Below are positions 6,272-12,697 of a stretch of 12,697 bases of DNA, piece after piece; position 1 is the first letter of the stretch; each line of letters opens with the position of its first letter. Position numbers and translations under genes: made by a program. This DNA comes from JAAAPF01 sp046541805. GTDB lineage: Bacteria; Pseudomonadota; Alphaproteobacteria; Geminicoccales; Geminicoccaceae. The notes under the pieces were generated by a model. It saw only the letters and a program-made list of their open reading frames with translations, did no database searches and was not told the origin of the DNA. The stretch lies in NCBI GenBank assembly GCA_046541805.1, contig JBKHCM010000098.1:1-12697 (forward strand), read 5' to 3'.

Positions 6272-7450
6272 TCAGTAGGCGCGCGGCAGACCGAGGACCT
6301 TCTGGGCCAGGTAGGCGAGGATGAGGTTGGGGCTCACCGGTGCCGTGCGGTAGAGCCGGGCCTCGCGCCACTTGCGCTCGATGTCGTACTCGGTGGCGAA
6401 GGCGAAGCCGCCGAAGGTCTGCATGCAGGCCTCGCCGGCGTTCCACGCCGCCTCGCCGGTCAGGTACTTGGCCAGGTTGGCCGCGGGGCCGCAGGCCGCA
6501 CCGGCGTCGAAGAGGGCCGCCGCCTTCCTCGCCATCAGTTCCGCCGCCTCGGTCTCGGCGTAGGCCCGGGCGAGCGGGAACTGGATGCCCTGATTGGCGC
6601 CGATGGCGCGGCCGAAGACCCGGCGCTCCTTGGCGTAGGCGACGGCCCGGTCGAGGAACCAGCGGGCGTCGCCCAGGCTCTCGCCGGCGATCAGGATGCG
6701 CTCGGCGTTCATGCCGTCGAGGATGTAGCGAAAGCCGCGGCCCGCCTCGCCGATCAGCGCGTCGGCCGGCAGCCGCACGTCGTCGAAGAAGACCTGCGTG
6801 GTGTTGTGGTTGATCATCGTCTCGATCGGCTGGATCGAGACGGCGGCGTCCTCGACCTCGCGCAGGTCGACGAGGAAGACCGAGAGCCCGTCGCCGCGAC
6901 GCTCGACCGCCTCGGCCGGGGTGGTGCGGGCCAAGAGGAGCATCAGATCGGAATGGAGCGCGCGGCTGGTCCAGATCTTCTGCCCGCGCACCCGCCAGGC
7001 GCCGTCGGCCTCGCGCACGGCGCGCGTGGCGATGCCGCCGGTGTCGCTGCCGGCCCCGGGCTCGGTCACGCCGAAGGCCTGCAGGCGCAGCTCACCCCTG
7101 GCGATCGCCGGCAGAAAGCGCTGCTTTTGGGCCTCGGAGCCGTGCCGCAACAGCGTGCCCATGGTGTACATCTGGGCGTGGCAGGCGGCCGCACTGCCGC
7201 CCTCGGCGTGGATGGTCTCGAGGATCACCGCCGCGGCCCGCAAGGGCAGACCGCTGCCGCCGTAGACCTCGGGGATCAGGGCGGCGAGATAGCCGGCCTC
7301 GGTGAGGGCGTTGACGAACTCGGCGGGATAGGCGCCGGCGCGGTCGAGATCGCGCCAATAGGGCAACGGGAACCGGGCGCAGATCTGCGCCACGCCGGCG
7401 CGCAGCTCCGGCCAGTCGTCGCCGAGTTCGAAACCGCCGACCTCGCGCAC
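6272..7450 (-). CDS. Acyl-CoA dehydrogenase family protein
   Basis: A 392-residue FAD flavoprotein of the acyl-CoA dehydrogenase fold, expected to introduce a double bond into an acyl-CoA and pass electrons to ETF. It has an N-terminal helical domain (to about 120), the substrate/FAD beta-domain with QAFGVTEPGAGSD (124-136) and KIWTS (158-162), and a C-terminal helical domain with RVFGRAIGANQGIQF (277-291) and QTFGGFAFATEYDIER (344-359). The usual C-terminal catalytic Glu of the YEGT motif is absent: the segment reads RTAPVSPN (368-375). Glu250 in GMNAERILIAG aligns by eye with the base used by isovaleryl- and long-chain acyl-CoA dehydrogenases. I chose a GTG start at 7450, preceded by GAGGAGG, because it gives the normal family length; the open frame runs upstream without homologous sequence. 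The substrate is unknown. No ETF or thiolase gene is adjacent. Confidence 0.92.
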   Translation of the reverse strand: MREVGGFELGDDWPELRAGVAQICARFPLPYWRDLDRAGAYPAEFVNALTEAGYLAALIPEVYGGSGLPLRAAAVILETIHAEGGSAAACHAQMYTMGTLLRHGSEAQKQRFLPAIARGELRLQAFGVTEPGAGSDTGGIATRAVREADGAWRVRGQKIWTSRALHSDLMLLLARTTPAEAVERRGDGLSVFLVDLREVEDAAVSIQPIETMINHNTTQVFFDDVRLPADALIGEAGRGFRYILDGMNAERILIAGESLGDARWFLDRAVAYAKERRVFGRAIGANQGIQFPLARAYAETEAAELMARKAAALFDAGAACGPAANLAKYLTGEAAWNAGEACMQTFGGFAFATEYDIERKWREARLYRTAPVSPNLILAYLAQKVLGLPRAY

Positions 7451-7556
7451 GCCCTCGCCTCCTCGCTCGCGACCGCAGCACGTCTCCCTAACCACCATGC
7501 GCGCGGCGGTCGAGCCTGCGCGCGGTTTCGCGCGGTGCCCCGGCGCCCTATCTTGG

Positions 7557-7574
7557 CGTGGTGGCGCGACCACG
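7557..7574. promoter_or_regulatory. Perfect 6-bp inverted repeat before the small membrane protein gene
   Basis: CGTGGT (7557-7562) and ACCACG (7569-7574) flank a 6-base GC centre, ending 9 bp before the GTG start of the small membrane protein. A TATCTT at 7549-7554 could be a -10 element, in which case the repeat would cover the transcription start and leader. It could equally be a chance repeat. It lies in the 133-bp gap divergent from the acyl-CoA dehydrogenase gene. Confidence 0.28.
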
Positions 7575-7583
7575 GAGCTCGCG

Positions 7584-7754
7584 GTGAGCGACGACCAATT
7601 CTTCCAGTTCGTCTCGTTGTTGGCGGTGGCGCTCTTCATCGCCTCGGGCGCCTTGCCGCTGTCGCCCAGGCTGCGCCGCCTCGCCCGCGTCGGCGCCGCG
7701 GTCGTGCTCGCGGCGGGGCTCGTGGCGGCGCTGGCCCTGCTCGTGATGGGTTGA
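7584..7754 (+). CDS. Small two-helix membrane protein of unknown function
   Basis: A predicted 56-residue protein starting with GTG at 7584. A GGAG lies upstream at suitable spacing. The N-terminus is short and polar (VSDDQ), followed by a hydrophobic segment FFQFVSLLAVALFIASGAL (residues 6-24), a basic loop SPRLRRLARVG, and a second hydrophobic segment AAVVLAAGLVAALALLVMG to the end. The layout suggests a helical hairpin in the inner membrane, with the Arg-rich loop on the cytoplasmic side by the positive-inside rule. I do not recognise a family. The gene is divergent from the acyl-CoA dehydrogenase and 277 bp upstream of puuD on the same strand. A longer in-frame reading from 7497 adds a non-hydrophobic Arg/Gly-rich stretch that looks non-coding. 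Two well-formed helices with a basic turn favour a real gene, but its size leaves doubt. Confidence 0.58.
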   Translation: MSDDQFFQFVSLLAVALFIASGALPLSPRLRRLARVGAAVVLAAGLVAALALLVMG

Positions 7755-8031
7755 GCCGACCCGGCGCCGCGGGCGGCGTCGGGCTGCCGTCTACTTGTGC
7801 AGACGCTTGCCATGACGGCAGAGGGTTGGCGGCGGCCGCTCGCCTGCGGTCGCGGCGGGGCGCCGGCGGCGGAAGCCGGTGCGGCCGGCCACGGCGTTCA
7901 CGACGCCGAAGACGGACGCGGCGCGTCCGCACCGGCGAGGGTTTCGCGCTGCTCCCGCCACCCGCGCCGCGCCTTGTGGGGCGGCACGGGCTTTGCTGGG
8001 TGAGCGCGGCTGTCGGAGCGGGGGAACGGCG

Positions 8032-9255
8032 ATGGACGCCTATTGGCTCGACTGGCTGGAGCTCGTGCTGCGCTGGGCCCACGTCATCTTCGCCATCGCG
8101 TGGATCGGCACCTCCTTCTTCTTCATGTGGCTCGACGCCAGCCTGGAACCGCCGGCCGCCGACGCCGACCGCGAGGTCGGCGGCGAGAGCTGGCTGGTGC
8201 ATTCGGGCGGCTTCTACCGCATGCAGAAATGCCGCCTGGTGCCCGCGCCGATCCTCCGCGGCCTGCACTGGTTCAAGTGGGACGCCTACCTCACCTGGAT
8301 CACCGGCGCGCTGTTGTTGACGGTGCTCTACTACGTCGGGGCGCCGACCTACCTCGTGCCCGTGGGCGGCCCGATCGGACCCTGGGGCGGGGTGGCGGTG
8401 GGCGTCGCGGTGCTCGTGGTCGGCTGGCTCGTCTACGACCGCGCCTGCCGCGCCGGCTGGCTCGACGACGGCCGGGTGGCGACGGCGGCGGGGCTGGTCG
8501 GCGTCGGCGCGCTGGCCTGGGGGCTGACCCAACTCTTCACCGGCCGTGCCGCCTACCTCCACGTCGGCGCCATGCTGGGCACGCTGATGGCGGCCAACGT
8601 CGCCATGGTGATCATGCCGGCACAGCGAGCGCTGGTGGCGGCGACGGCCCGGGGCGAGCGGCCCGATCCGGCGCTCGGGGAAAAGGCCAAGCAGCGCTCG
8701 GTGCACAACAACTACGTCACCCTGCCCGTCGTCCTGATCATGCTCTCCAACCACTACCCGATGACCTACGGGCACGCGTGGAGCTGGGCGATCCTGGTGG
8801 CGCTGGTCGCCATCGGCGCCGTCGTGCGGCACGCGTTCAACCTGCACGATGCCGGCCGGGCGCGCGCGGCGGTGTGGATTCCGCCGGCGGCGGTGGTGGC
8901 GCTGGTGGCGCTCGCCTTCGTGAGCCAGCCACGGACGGCCTCCGCGCCGGCCGAGGCCGAGGCCGAGGCCGAGGCCGAGGCGGTGCGCTTCGCCGAGGTC
9001 GAAGCGGTGATGCAAGCCCGCTGCGTGGCCTGCCACGCCGCGGAGCCCGGCTTCGACGGCTTCGTCGAGGCGCCGCTCGGGGTGGAGCTGGAAACGCCCG
9101 CCGACATCCGCCGCCACGCCGACGGCATCTACACCCAAAGCGTGCTGAGCGACGCCATGCCGCTCGGTAACCTGACCGGCATCACGCCGCAGGAGCGCGC
9201 GCTGCTGGGCCGCTGGTACGAGAGCGGCGCCGCGGTCGACACCGCCGCCCGCTGA
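8032..9255 (+). CDS. puuD: Membrane urate oxidase PuuD with C-terminal cytochrome c domain
   Basis: A 407-residue integral membrane protein. The N-terminal part (about residues 1-300) has roughly eight hydrophobic segments (near 11-33, 84-103, 116-134, 149-168, 174-197, 229-243, 249-267, 282-298) with conserved RWAHVIFAIAWIG, HSGGFYR and HNNYVTLPVV motifs. This is the domain historically called the urate oxidase N-terminal region. The C-terminal domain (about 319-402) is a class I cytochrome c with CVACH at 331-335 and Met376 in AMPLGN as the likely distal ligand. PuuD oxidises urate to 5-hydroxyisourate and passes electrons to cytochrome c rather than making hydrogen peroxide. The start is an ATG at 8032 with a GGGGGAA sequence upstream. 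An (Ala-Glu) run at 307-317 links the two domains. No allantoin, OHCU decarboxylase, hydroxyisourate hydrolase or xanthine dehydrogenase gene is present in the window. Confidence 0.92.
   Translation: MDAYWLDWLELVLRWAHVIFAIAWIGTSFFFMWLDASLEPPAADADREVGGESWLVHSGGFYRMQKCRLVPAPILRGLHWFKWDAYLTWITGALLLTVLYYVGAPTYLVPVGGPIGPWGGVAVGVAVLVVGWLVYDRACRAGWLDDGRVATAAGLVGVGALAWGLTQLFTGRAAYLHVGAMLGTLMAANVAMVIMPAQRALVAATARGERPDPALGEKAKQRSVHNNYVTLPVVLIMLSNHYPMTYGHAWSWAILVALVAIGAVVRHAFNLHDAGRARAAVWIPPAAVVALVALAFVSQPRTASAPAEAEAEAEAEAVRFAEVEAVMQARCVACHAAEPGFDGFVEAPLGVELETPADIRRHADGIYTQSVLSDAMPLGNLTGITPQERALLGRWYESGAAVDTAAR
8951..8980 (+). repeat. puuD: Hexanucleotide repeat, five copies, encoding the Ala-Glu linker of PuuD
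   Basis: CCGAGG is repeated five times without interruption at 8951-8980 and encodes the Ala-Glu run at residues 307-317, between the membrane part and the cytochrome c domain. The unit is two codons long, so changes in copy number would lengthen or shorten the linker without shifting the frame. Confidence 0.92.
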
Positions 9256-9354
9256 CGCGACGCTTACGCCCAAAGAGCAAGAGACCGCCGCCCGGCTGCG
9301 ACATATGGCGCGGGCCCGAGCTGTTGAATGCCTCGCAGCCCGCTATTGTGCACT

Positions 9355-9366
9355 GCAGCATGCTGC
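9355..9366. promoter_or_regulatory. Perfect 12-bp palindrome upstream of the MaoC-phosphotransacylase gene
   Basis: GCAGCATGCTGC is its own reverse complement. It sits in a TGC-rich stretch (9346-9368) 47 bp upstream of the start of the fusion gene. A TATTGT at 9344-9349 could be a -10 element, which would put the palindrome over the transcription start, a typical repressor position; the matching -35 is weak. TGC/GCA-rich operators are known for PhaR-type regulators of polyhydroxyalkanoate metabolism in alphaproteobacteria. That would fit an acyl-CoA gene, but the identity of the regulator is a guess. Confidence 0.42.
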
Positions 9367-9412
9367 GTTAGGTCGCGTGCGGCCTCCGCGTCACCGCAAG
9401 AGAAGGGTCGGC

Positions 9413-10825
9413 ATGAGCCACACCAACCATCTCTACGACGAGATCGAACTCGGCCAGGAAGCCTCGATCAGCCGCGTGTTGACGACGAACGACCTCATCG
9501 TCTTCGCCCACGCCTCGGGCAACCTGAACCCGATCCATCTGCCGGAGCTGGACGGTGACGGCGACGGCAAGCCCGAGGCGGTGGCGCCGTCGATGTGGGT
9601 CGGCTCGCTGTTCTCGGCGGTGCTCGGCAACGTCCTGCCGGGCATGGGCACGCTCTATCAGGGCCAGACGCTGCGCTTTCACGGCCGGGTGATGATCGGC
9701 GACGCCATCAAGGTGACGGTGCGGGTGCGCGAGAAGCGCCCCGAGCGCGTCGTCGTCTTCGATTGCCGCTGCACGCTCGACGACGGCACCGTCATCGCCG
9801 ACGGCGAGGCCCAGGTGATCGCGCCCGAGCGCAAGGTGGTCCTGCCCGACCACCGCCTGCCGGAGCTCATGATCGAGCGCCACCAGCACTTCGAGCGGCT
9901 GCTGCGCGCCTGCGACGACGTCGAGCCGATCACTACCGCGGTCGCCGTCCCCGAGGACGACGCGTCGCTCGGCGGCGCGCTGCTGGCCTGGCGCGAGGGT
10001 CTGATCACGCCGATCCTCGTCGGCGACGGCGGTCGCATCCGCGAGGTCGCGCAGGGGCTCGGCGAGGCGCTCGACGGGCTCGAACTCGTCGACATCGCCG
10101 ATCACGACGCCGCCGCCGCGCACGCCGTCGCACTCGTCGACGAGGGCCGCGCCGCGGCGATCATGAAGGGCCATCTCCACACCGGCGACCTCCTCGCCCA
10201 CGTGACCAAGCGCGACGGCGGGCTGCGCGGCAGCCGGCGGCTCTCCCACGTCTTCGTCATGGACGTGCCGGGCCTGCCGCACCCGCTTTTGGTCACCGAC
10301 GCCGGGATCAATATTTCGCCCGACCTCGAGGCGAAGGTCGACATCGTCCAAAACGCCATCGACATGGCGCGCGCCATCGGCATGGACCAGCCGCGCGTCG
10401 GCGTGCTCTCCGCGGTGGAGACCGTCAACACCAAGATCCCCTCGACCGTCGACGCCGCCGTCCTCTCCAAGATGGCCGACCGCGGCCAGATCAAGGGGGG
10501 CATCGTCGACGGGCCTTTGGCCATGGACAACGCCATCGACCTGCAGGCCGCACAGACCAAGGGCATCGTCTCGCTGGTCGCCGGCAAGGCGCAGGTGCTG
10601 GTCGCGCCCAACCTCGAGGCCGGCAACATGATGGCCAAGGAGCTCACCTTCATCGCCCACGCCGAGGCCGCCGGCCTCGTCCTCGGCGCGCGGGTGCCGA
10701 TCATGCTCACCAGCCGCGCCGACGACGAGAAGTCCCGGCTCGTCTCCTGCGCCCTCGCCCAGCTCTACGACGCCTGGAAGCGGACCGGCCGCTCGGTCGT
10801 GCACGCCCACGAGGAGGAGGGTTGA
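9413..10825 (+). CDS. Fused MaoC-like hydratase domain and phosphate acetyl/butyryltransferase
   Basis: A 470-residue cytoplasmic protein. Residues 1-145 form a MaoC/R-hydratase-like hot-dog domain with FAHASGNLNPIHLP (31-44) and FHGRVMIGD (89-97). Residues 155-465 form a PTA/PTB phosphotransacylase domain with KGHLHTGDLLAHVT (252-265), SHVFVMDVPG (278-287), LLVTDAGINISPDLEAK (292-308), DGPLAMDNAI (366-375) and APNLEAGNMMAKELTF (398-413). That domain converts an acyl-CoA plus phosphate to an acyl-phosphate. Its 300-residue size is as close to butyryl- as to acetyltransferases, so the acyl chain is open. In the hydratase motif SG[D]xNPxH the catalytic Asp is Asn37, and a DGDGDG insertion follows (47-52). 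The start is an ATG at 9413 with AGAAGGG upstream. The stop overlaps the ackA start by one base (TGATG), which implies translational coupling. A 12-bp palindrome upstream may control the pair. Confidence 0.92.
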   Translation: MSHTNHLYDEIELGQEASISRVLTTNDLIVFAHASGNLNPIHLPELDGDGDGKPEAVAPSMWVGSLFSAVLGNVLPGMGTLYQGQTLRFHGRVMIGDAIKVTVRVREKRPERVVVFDCRCTLDDGTVIADGEAQVIAPERKVVLPDHRLPELMIERHQHFERLLRACDDVEPITTAVAVPEDDASLGGALLAWREGLITPILVGDGGRIREVAQGLGEALDGLELVDIADHDAAAAHAVALVDEGRAAAIMKGHLHTGDLLAHVTKRDGGLRGSRRLSHVFVMDVPGLPHPLLVTDAGINISPDLEAKVDIVQNAIDMARAIGMDQPRVGVLSAVETVNTKIPSTVDAAVLSKMADRGQIKGGIVDGPLAMDNAIDLQAAQTKGIVSLVAGKAQVLVAPNLEAGNMMAKELTFIAHAEAAGLVLGARVPIMLTSRADDEKSRLVSCALAQLYDAWKRTGRSVVHAHEEEG

Positions 10826-11994
10826 TGCGCCACATCCTGACCCTCAACGCCGGGTCGTCGAGCATCAAATTCGCCCTCTACGGCCTCGAAGGCGAGGAGC
10901 CCGAAGAGCAGGCCCACGGCCAGATCGAGGGTCTCGGCACGCGCCCGCGCTTCACCGCACGGACGCCGGCGGGCGAGGTCGTGGCCGAGCGCGAGCTCGC
11001 CGGCGGCGCCGACCACGACGCGGCGCTCGCGGGCCTGTTGCGCTGGCTGGAGGAGCGCTTTGCGGGGGTGGTGGTCGAGGCGGTGGGCCATCGCGTCGTC
11101 CACGGCGGGCCGGTCTATTCCAAGCCGATACGGCTCGACGACGACGCCCTGGCGACGCTGGCCGGCTTCAACGCCCTCGCCCCGCTGCACCAGCCGCATA
11201 ACCTTGCCGGTATCCACGCCGCCCGCGCCGCCTTTCCCGAGGCCACGCAGGTCGCCTGCTTCGACACCGCGTTCCACCGCGGCCACCCCTGGGTGAACGA
11301 CGTCTACGCCCTGCCGCGCCGATATTACGACGAGGGCGTGCGGCGCTACGGCTTCCACGGCCTCTCCTACGCCTACATCGTCCACCGCCTGCGCGAGATC
11401 GCCCCGGAGCTGGTCCAGGGGCGGCTCGTGGTCGCCCATCTCGGCAACGGCGCCAGCCTGTGCGCGATCAAGGCCGGCCGGCCGATCGCCTCGACCCTCG
11501 GCTTCTCGGCCCTCGACGGCCTGCCGATGGGCACCCGCTGCGGCGATCTGGATCCGGGCGTGGTGCTCTACCTGCTGCAGTCGAAGGGCATGGACGCCGC
11601 GGCGATCGAGACGCTGCTCTACAAGGAGAGTGGGCTCAAGGGCCTCTCGGGCATCTCCAACGACATGCGCGCACTCGAGGCGAGCGACGCCCCGGCGGCC
11701 AAGGCGGCCATCGACTACTTCGTCTACCGCCTCAAGCGCGAGCTCGGGGCGATGGCGGCGGCCATCGGCGGGCTGGACGGCCTCGTCTTCACCGGCGGCA
11801 TCGGCGAGAATTCCGAGCTCGTGCGCCGCCGCGTCTGCGCCGATCTCGGCTTTCTCGGGCTCGCGGTCGACGACGCCAAGAACGCCGCCCACGCCGCGGA
11901 CATCGCCGCCGCCGGTGCCACCTGCCGGATCATGGTCGTGCCGACCAACGAGGAGGCGATGATCGCGCGCGAGACCGTTGCCCTGCTCGCCTGA
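10825..11994 (+). CDS. ackA: Acetate kinase
   Basis: A 389-residue cytoplasmic kinase of the ASKHA superfamily, converting acetyl-phosphate (possibly propionyl- or butyryl-phosphate) plus ADP to the acid and ATP, or the reverse. All family motifs are present: LNAGSSSIKF (7-16, Asn8), GHRVVHGG (88-95, Arg90), APLHQPHNL (119-127), FDTAFH (146-151, Asp147), YGFHGLS (175-181, His178), HLGNGAS (205-211), MGTRCGDLDPG (235-245, Arg238), FTGGIGENS (322-330) and PTNEE (373-377). Length is close to the usual 390-400. The ATG at 10825 overlaps the previous stop codon, and GGAGGAGG lies inside the end of the upstream gene. Together with the fused phosphotransacylase this is a complete acyl-CoA-to-acid substrate-level phosphorylation route, or a route for activating the acid. 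Nothing functional follows closely downstream; no T-rich terminator is visible. Confidence 0.96.
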   Translation: MRHILTLNAGSSSIKFALYGLEGEEPEEQAHGQIEGLGTRPRFTARTPAGEVVAERELAGGADHDAALAGLLRWLEERFAGVVVEAVGHRVVHGGPVYSKPIRLDDDALATLAGFNALAPLHQPHNLAGIHAARAAFPEATQVACFDTAFHRGHPWVNDVYALPRRYYDEGVRRYGFHGLSYAYIVHRLREIAPELVQGRLVVAHLGNGASLCAIKAGRPIASTLGFSALDGLPMGTRCGDLDPGVVLYLLQSKGMDAAAIETLLYKESGLKGLSGISNDMRALEASDAPAAKAAIDYFVYRLKRELGAMAAAIGGLDGLVFTGGIGENSELVRRRVCADLGFLGLAVDDAKNAAHAADIAAAGATCRIMVVPTNEEAMIARETVALLA

Positions 11995-12697
11995 CGCTCG
12001 GCCCACCTTCCGCACCTCGGCGACGGGCCGACGCAGCGAATAGGGCACGAGCGGGCCGCGGCCTGAGCGGACGACGACCTCCCGACGGCCTTCGCCGAGG
12101 CCCAGCGCGGCGGCGAAGGCCGGCCGGATCGCCGCCACCTCCGCCGGCTGGTTCGCGGGCCTGGCGGATCTGGCGCCGGGTCTTCTCCGAGCGCGAAGCG
12201 CCGACAGGTGCGCCCGACCGCGATCCCGCCCGCCGGGATGGCCGCGGGACCGCCGAAGACCGCGAGCCCGGCGCGGCTCGCCACCCCGCGCCGGCGCCGG
12301 GCGGCCTCGCCGGACGCGCTGCGCACGACCGGCAGGAGCGCGCGGACCAGCGGCCGCGCCGCCAGGCCTCGCCGGAGGCGAGCGCCTCGCCGTCGGTGCC
12401 GTGCATCCAACGGTAGAGCGCGCGGCGAAAGGCGCGGTGGCGCAGCTGCCGCCGCTCTCGGGGCTGCGGGTGCAGGCACGGCGGCGGATGGCGTCGCCGG
12501 CACCGTCGTCCGCCGCCGACGCCCGCGGCAGCGGCAAGGTGGCGCCCGCCACGCTCGGCTCGGCCGGGGCGTGGAAGCCCCGCGCCGGGGCCGCCGCGAC
12601 GGCGTTCGTCCGCCGGTTTAAGGTTCGCTCAGACGCCGCGCGAGTGCCGAGCCCACCGTGCGGCGGGGCTCAGATGACCCGGCGGCGGATGGTGGAG
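11995..12697. other. 703-bp stretch with no intact gene after ackA
   Basis: No convincing intact gene is visible. All six frames have long open readings because stops are rare in such GC-rich DNA. Minus-strand protein-like segments in three different frames are described separately as a possible broken gene. The segment 12614-12632 (around GGTTTAAGGTTCGC) is the only locally A/T-richer part and may be a promoter or intergenic spacer. At the right edge a minus-strand frame ends S-T-I-R-R-R-V-I-stop at 12670-12697, and a plus-strand ATG sits at 12674; neither is long enough to call. Confidence 0.6.
12004..12475 (-). pseudogene. Possible frame-broken coding remnant, unidentified
   Basis: On the minus strand three consecutive segments read like protein, each in a different frame: 12475-12356 (begins LHPQPRERRQLRHRAFRRAL and includes YRWMHGTDGEAL), 12356-12171 (includes RPLVRALLPVV, GLAVFGGPAAIP and GGIAVGRTCRRFA), and 12153-12004 (includes AEVAAIRPAFAAALGLGEG and GRGPLVPYSLRRPVAEVRKV). 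The segments abut or nearly abut, as expected for one gene broken by single-base indels. The plus-strand readings of the same DNA are the Arg/Ala/Pro-rich kind typical of shadow frames. I do not recognise a family. The third frame has no stop before running into the antisense of ackA, so the end is lost or the idea is wrong. Sequencing or assembly errors would give the same picture. This rests on eye judgement of composition only. Confidence 0.28.

Noticed and set aside
4366..6324. 652-codon plus-strand open frame
   Set aside because: It runs antisense through the EF-hand and fasciclin genes and out of frame through the PCD-like gene, with Arg/Gly-rich composition.
7756..7782. GC-rich imperfect hairpin after the small membrane protein, as a terminator
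   Set aside because: The stem is imperfect and no T-run follows on either side; such hairpins are expected by chance at this base composition.
7797..8003. 68-codon plus-strand open frame between the small membrane protein and puuD
   Set aside because: No ribosome binding site, Arg/Gly/Ala-rich sequence, and no hydrophobic or domain-like pattern.
9368..10810. 480-codon minus-strand open frame opposite the MaoC-transacylase gene
   Set aside because: It is a His/Asp/Val-rich antisense shadow; the plus strand has full family motifs and a coupled downstream gene.
12670..12697. C-terminal end of a minus-strand gene (S-T-I-R-R-R-V-I-stop) or a plus-strand start at 12674
   Set aside because: Only eight codons are visible for either, with no decisive ribosome binding site, so neither can be supported from this window.
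1..12697. CRISPR array, insertion sequence, toxin-antitoxin, phage or anti-phage defence genes
   Set aside because: No spaced direct repeats, terminal inverted repeats with a transposase, or recognisable defence domains were seen. All firm genes are metabolic, envelope or unknown-family proteins.

Overview
The window is very GC-rich (well above 65% by eye), with third codon positions almost always G or C. The gene content points to an alphaproteobacterium: a membrane urate oxidase with a C-terminal cytochrome c (PuuD type), a hydratase/phosphotransacylase fusion followed by acetate kinase, and HemW. I cannot resolve the order. No tRNA, rRNA, CRISPR array, insertion sequence, integrase or phage gene is visible. 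The content is housekeeping and catabolic, not a mobile island.

Layout from left to right. A fumarylacetoacetate hydrolase-family gene runs off the left edge on the minus strand (1-348). It is divergent from phosphoglucomutase pgm (501-2132, plus). A DUF427 gene (2162-2743, minus) converges on pgm. A 435-bp non-coding stretch with short repeats follows. Next come hemW (3179-4378, minus) and a secreted EF-hand protein just upstream of it on the same strand (4417-4902). Divergent from the EF-hand gene is a pterin-4a-carbinolamine dehydratase-like protein with an unidentified N-terminal half (5066-5701, plus). It ends tail to tail with a secreted fasciclin-domain protein (5698-6204, minus). An unusual acyl-CoA dehydrogenase (6272-7450, minus) lies upstream of the fasciclin gene. 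The rightward block is a 56-residue two-helix membrane protein (7584-7754), puuD (8032-9255), the MaoC-phosphotransacylase fusion (9413-10825) and ackA (10825-11994). The last 700 bp hold no intact gene, but may hold a frame-broken minus-strand remnant.

The clearest functional unit is the translationally coupled pair at 9413-11994. The transacylase makes an acyl-phosphate from an acyl-CoA, and AckA converts it to acid plus ATP. A perfect 12-bp palindrome lies 47 bp upstream of its first gene. Pgm feeds glucose-1-phosphate/glucose-6-phosphate interconversion, HemW handles heme, and PuuD begins urate breakdown, but no other genes of those pathways are present.

I did not find a convincing new multi-gene system. 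The points most worth following are the carbinolamine dehydratase-like protein that keeps the HHP motif but lacks the final active-site His/Trp; a helically phased GTAAC array between two divergent genes; a MaoC domain whose usual catalytic Asp is Asn; an acyl-CoA dehydrogenase without Glu at the common C-terminal site; and the possible broken gene at the right end.
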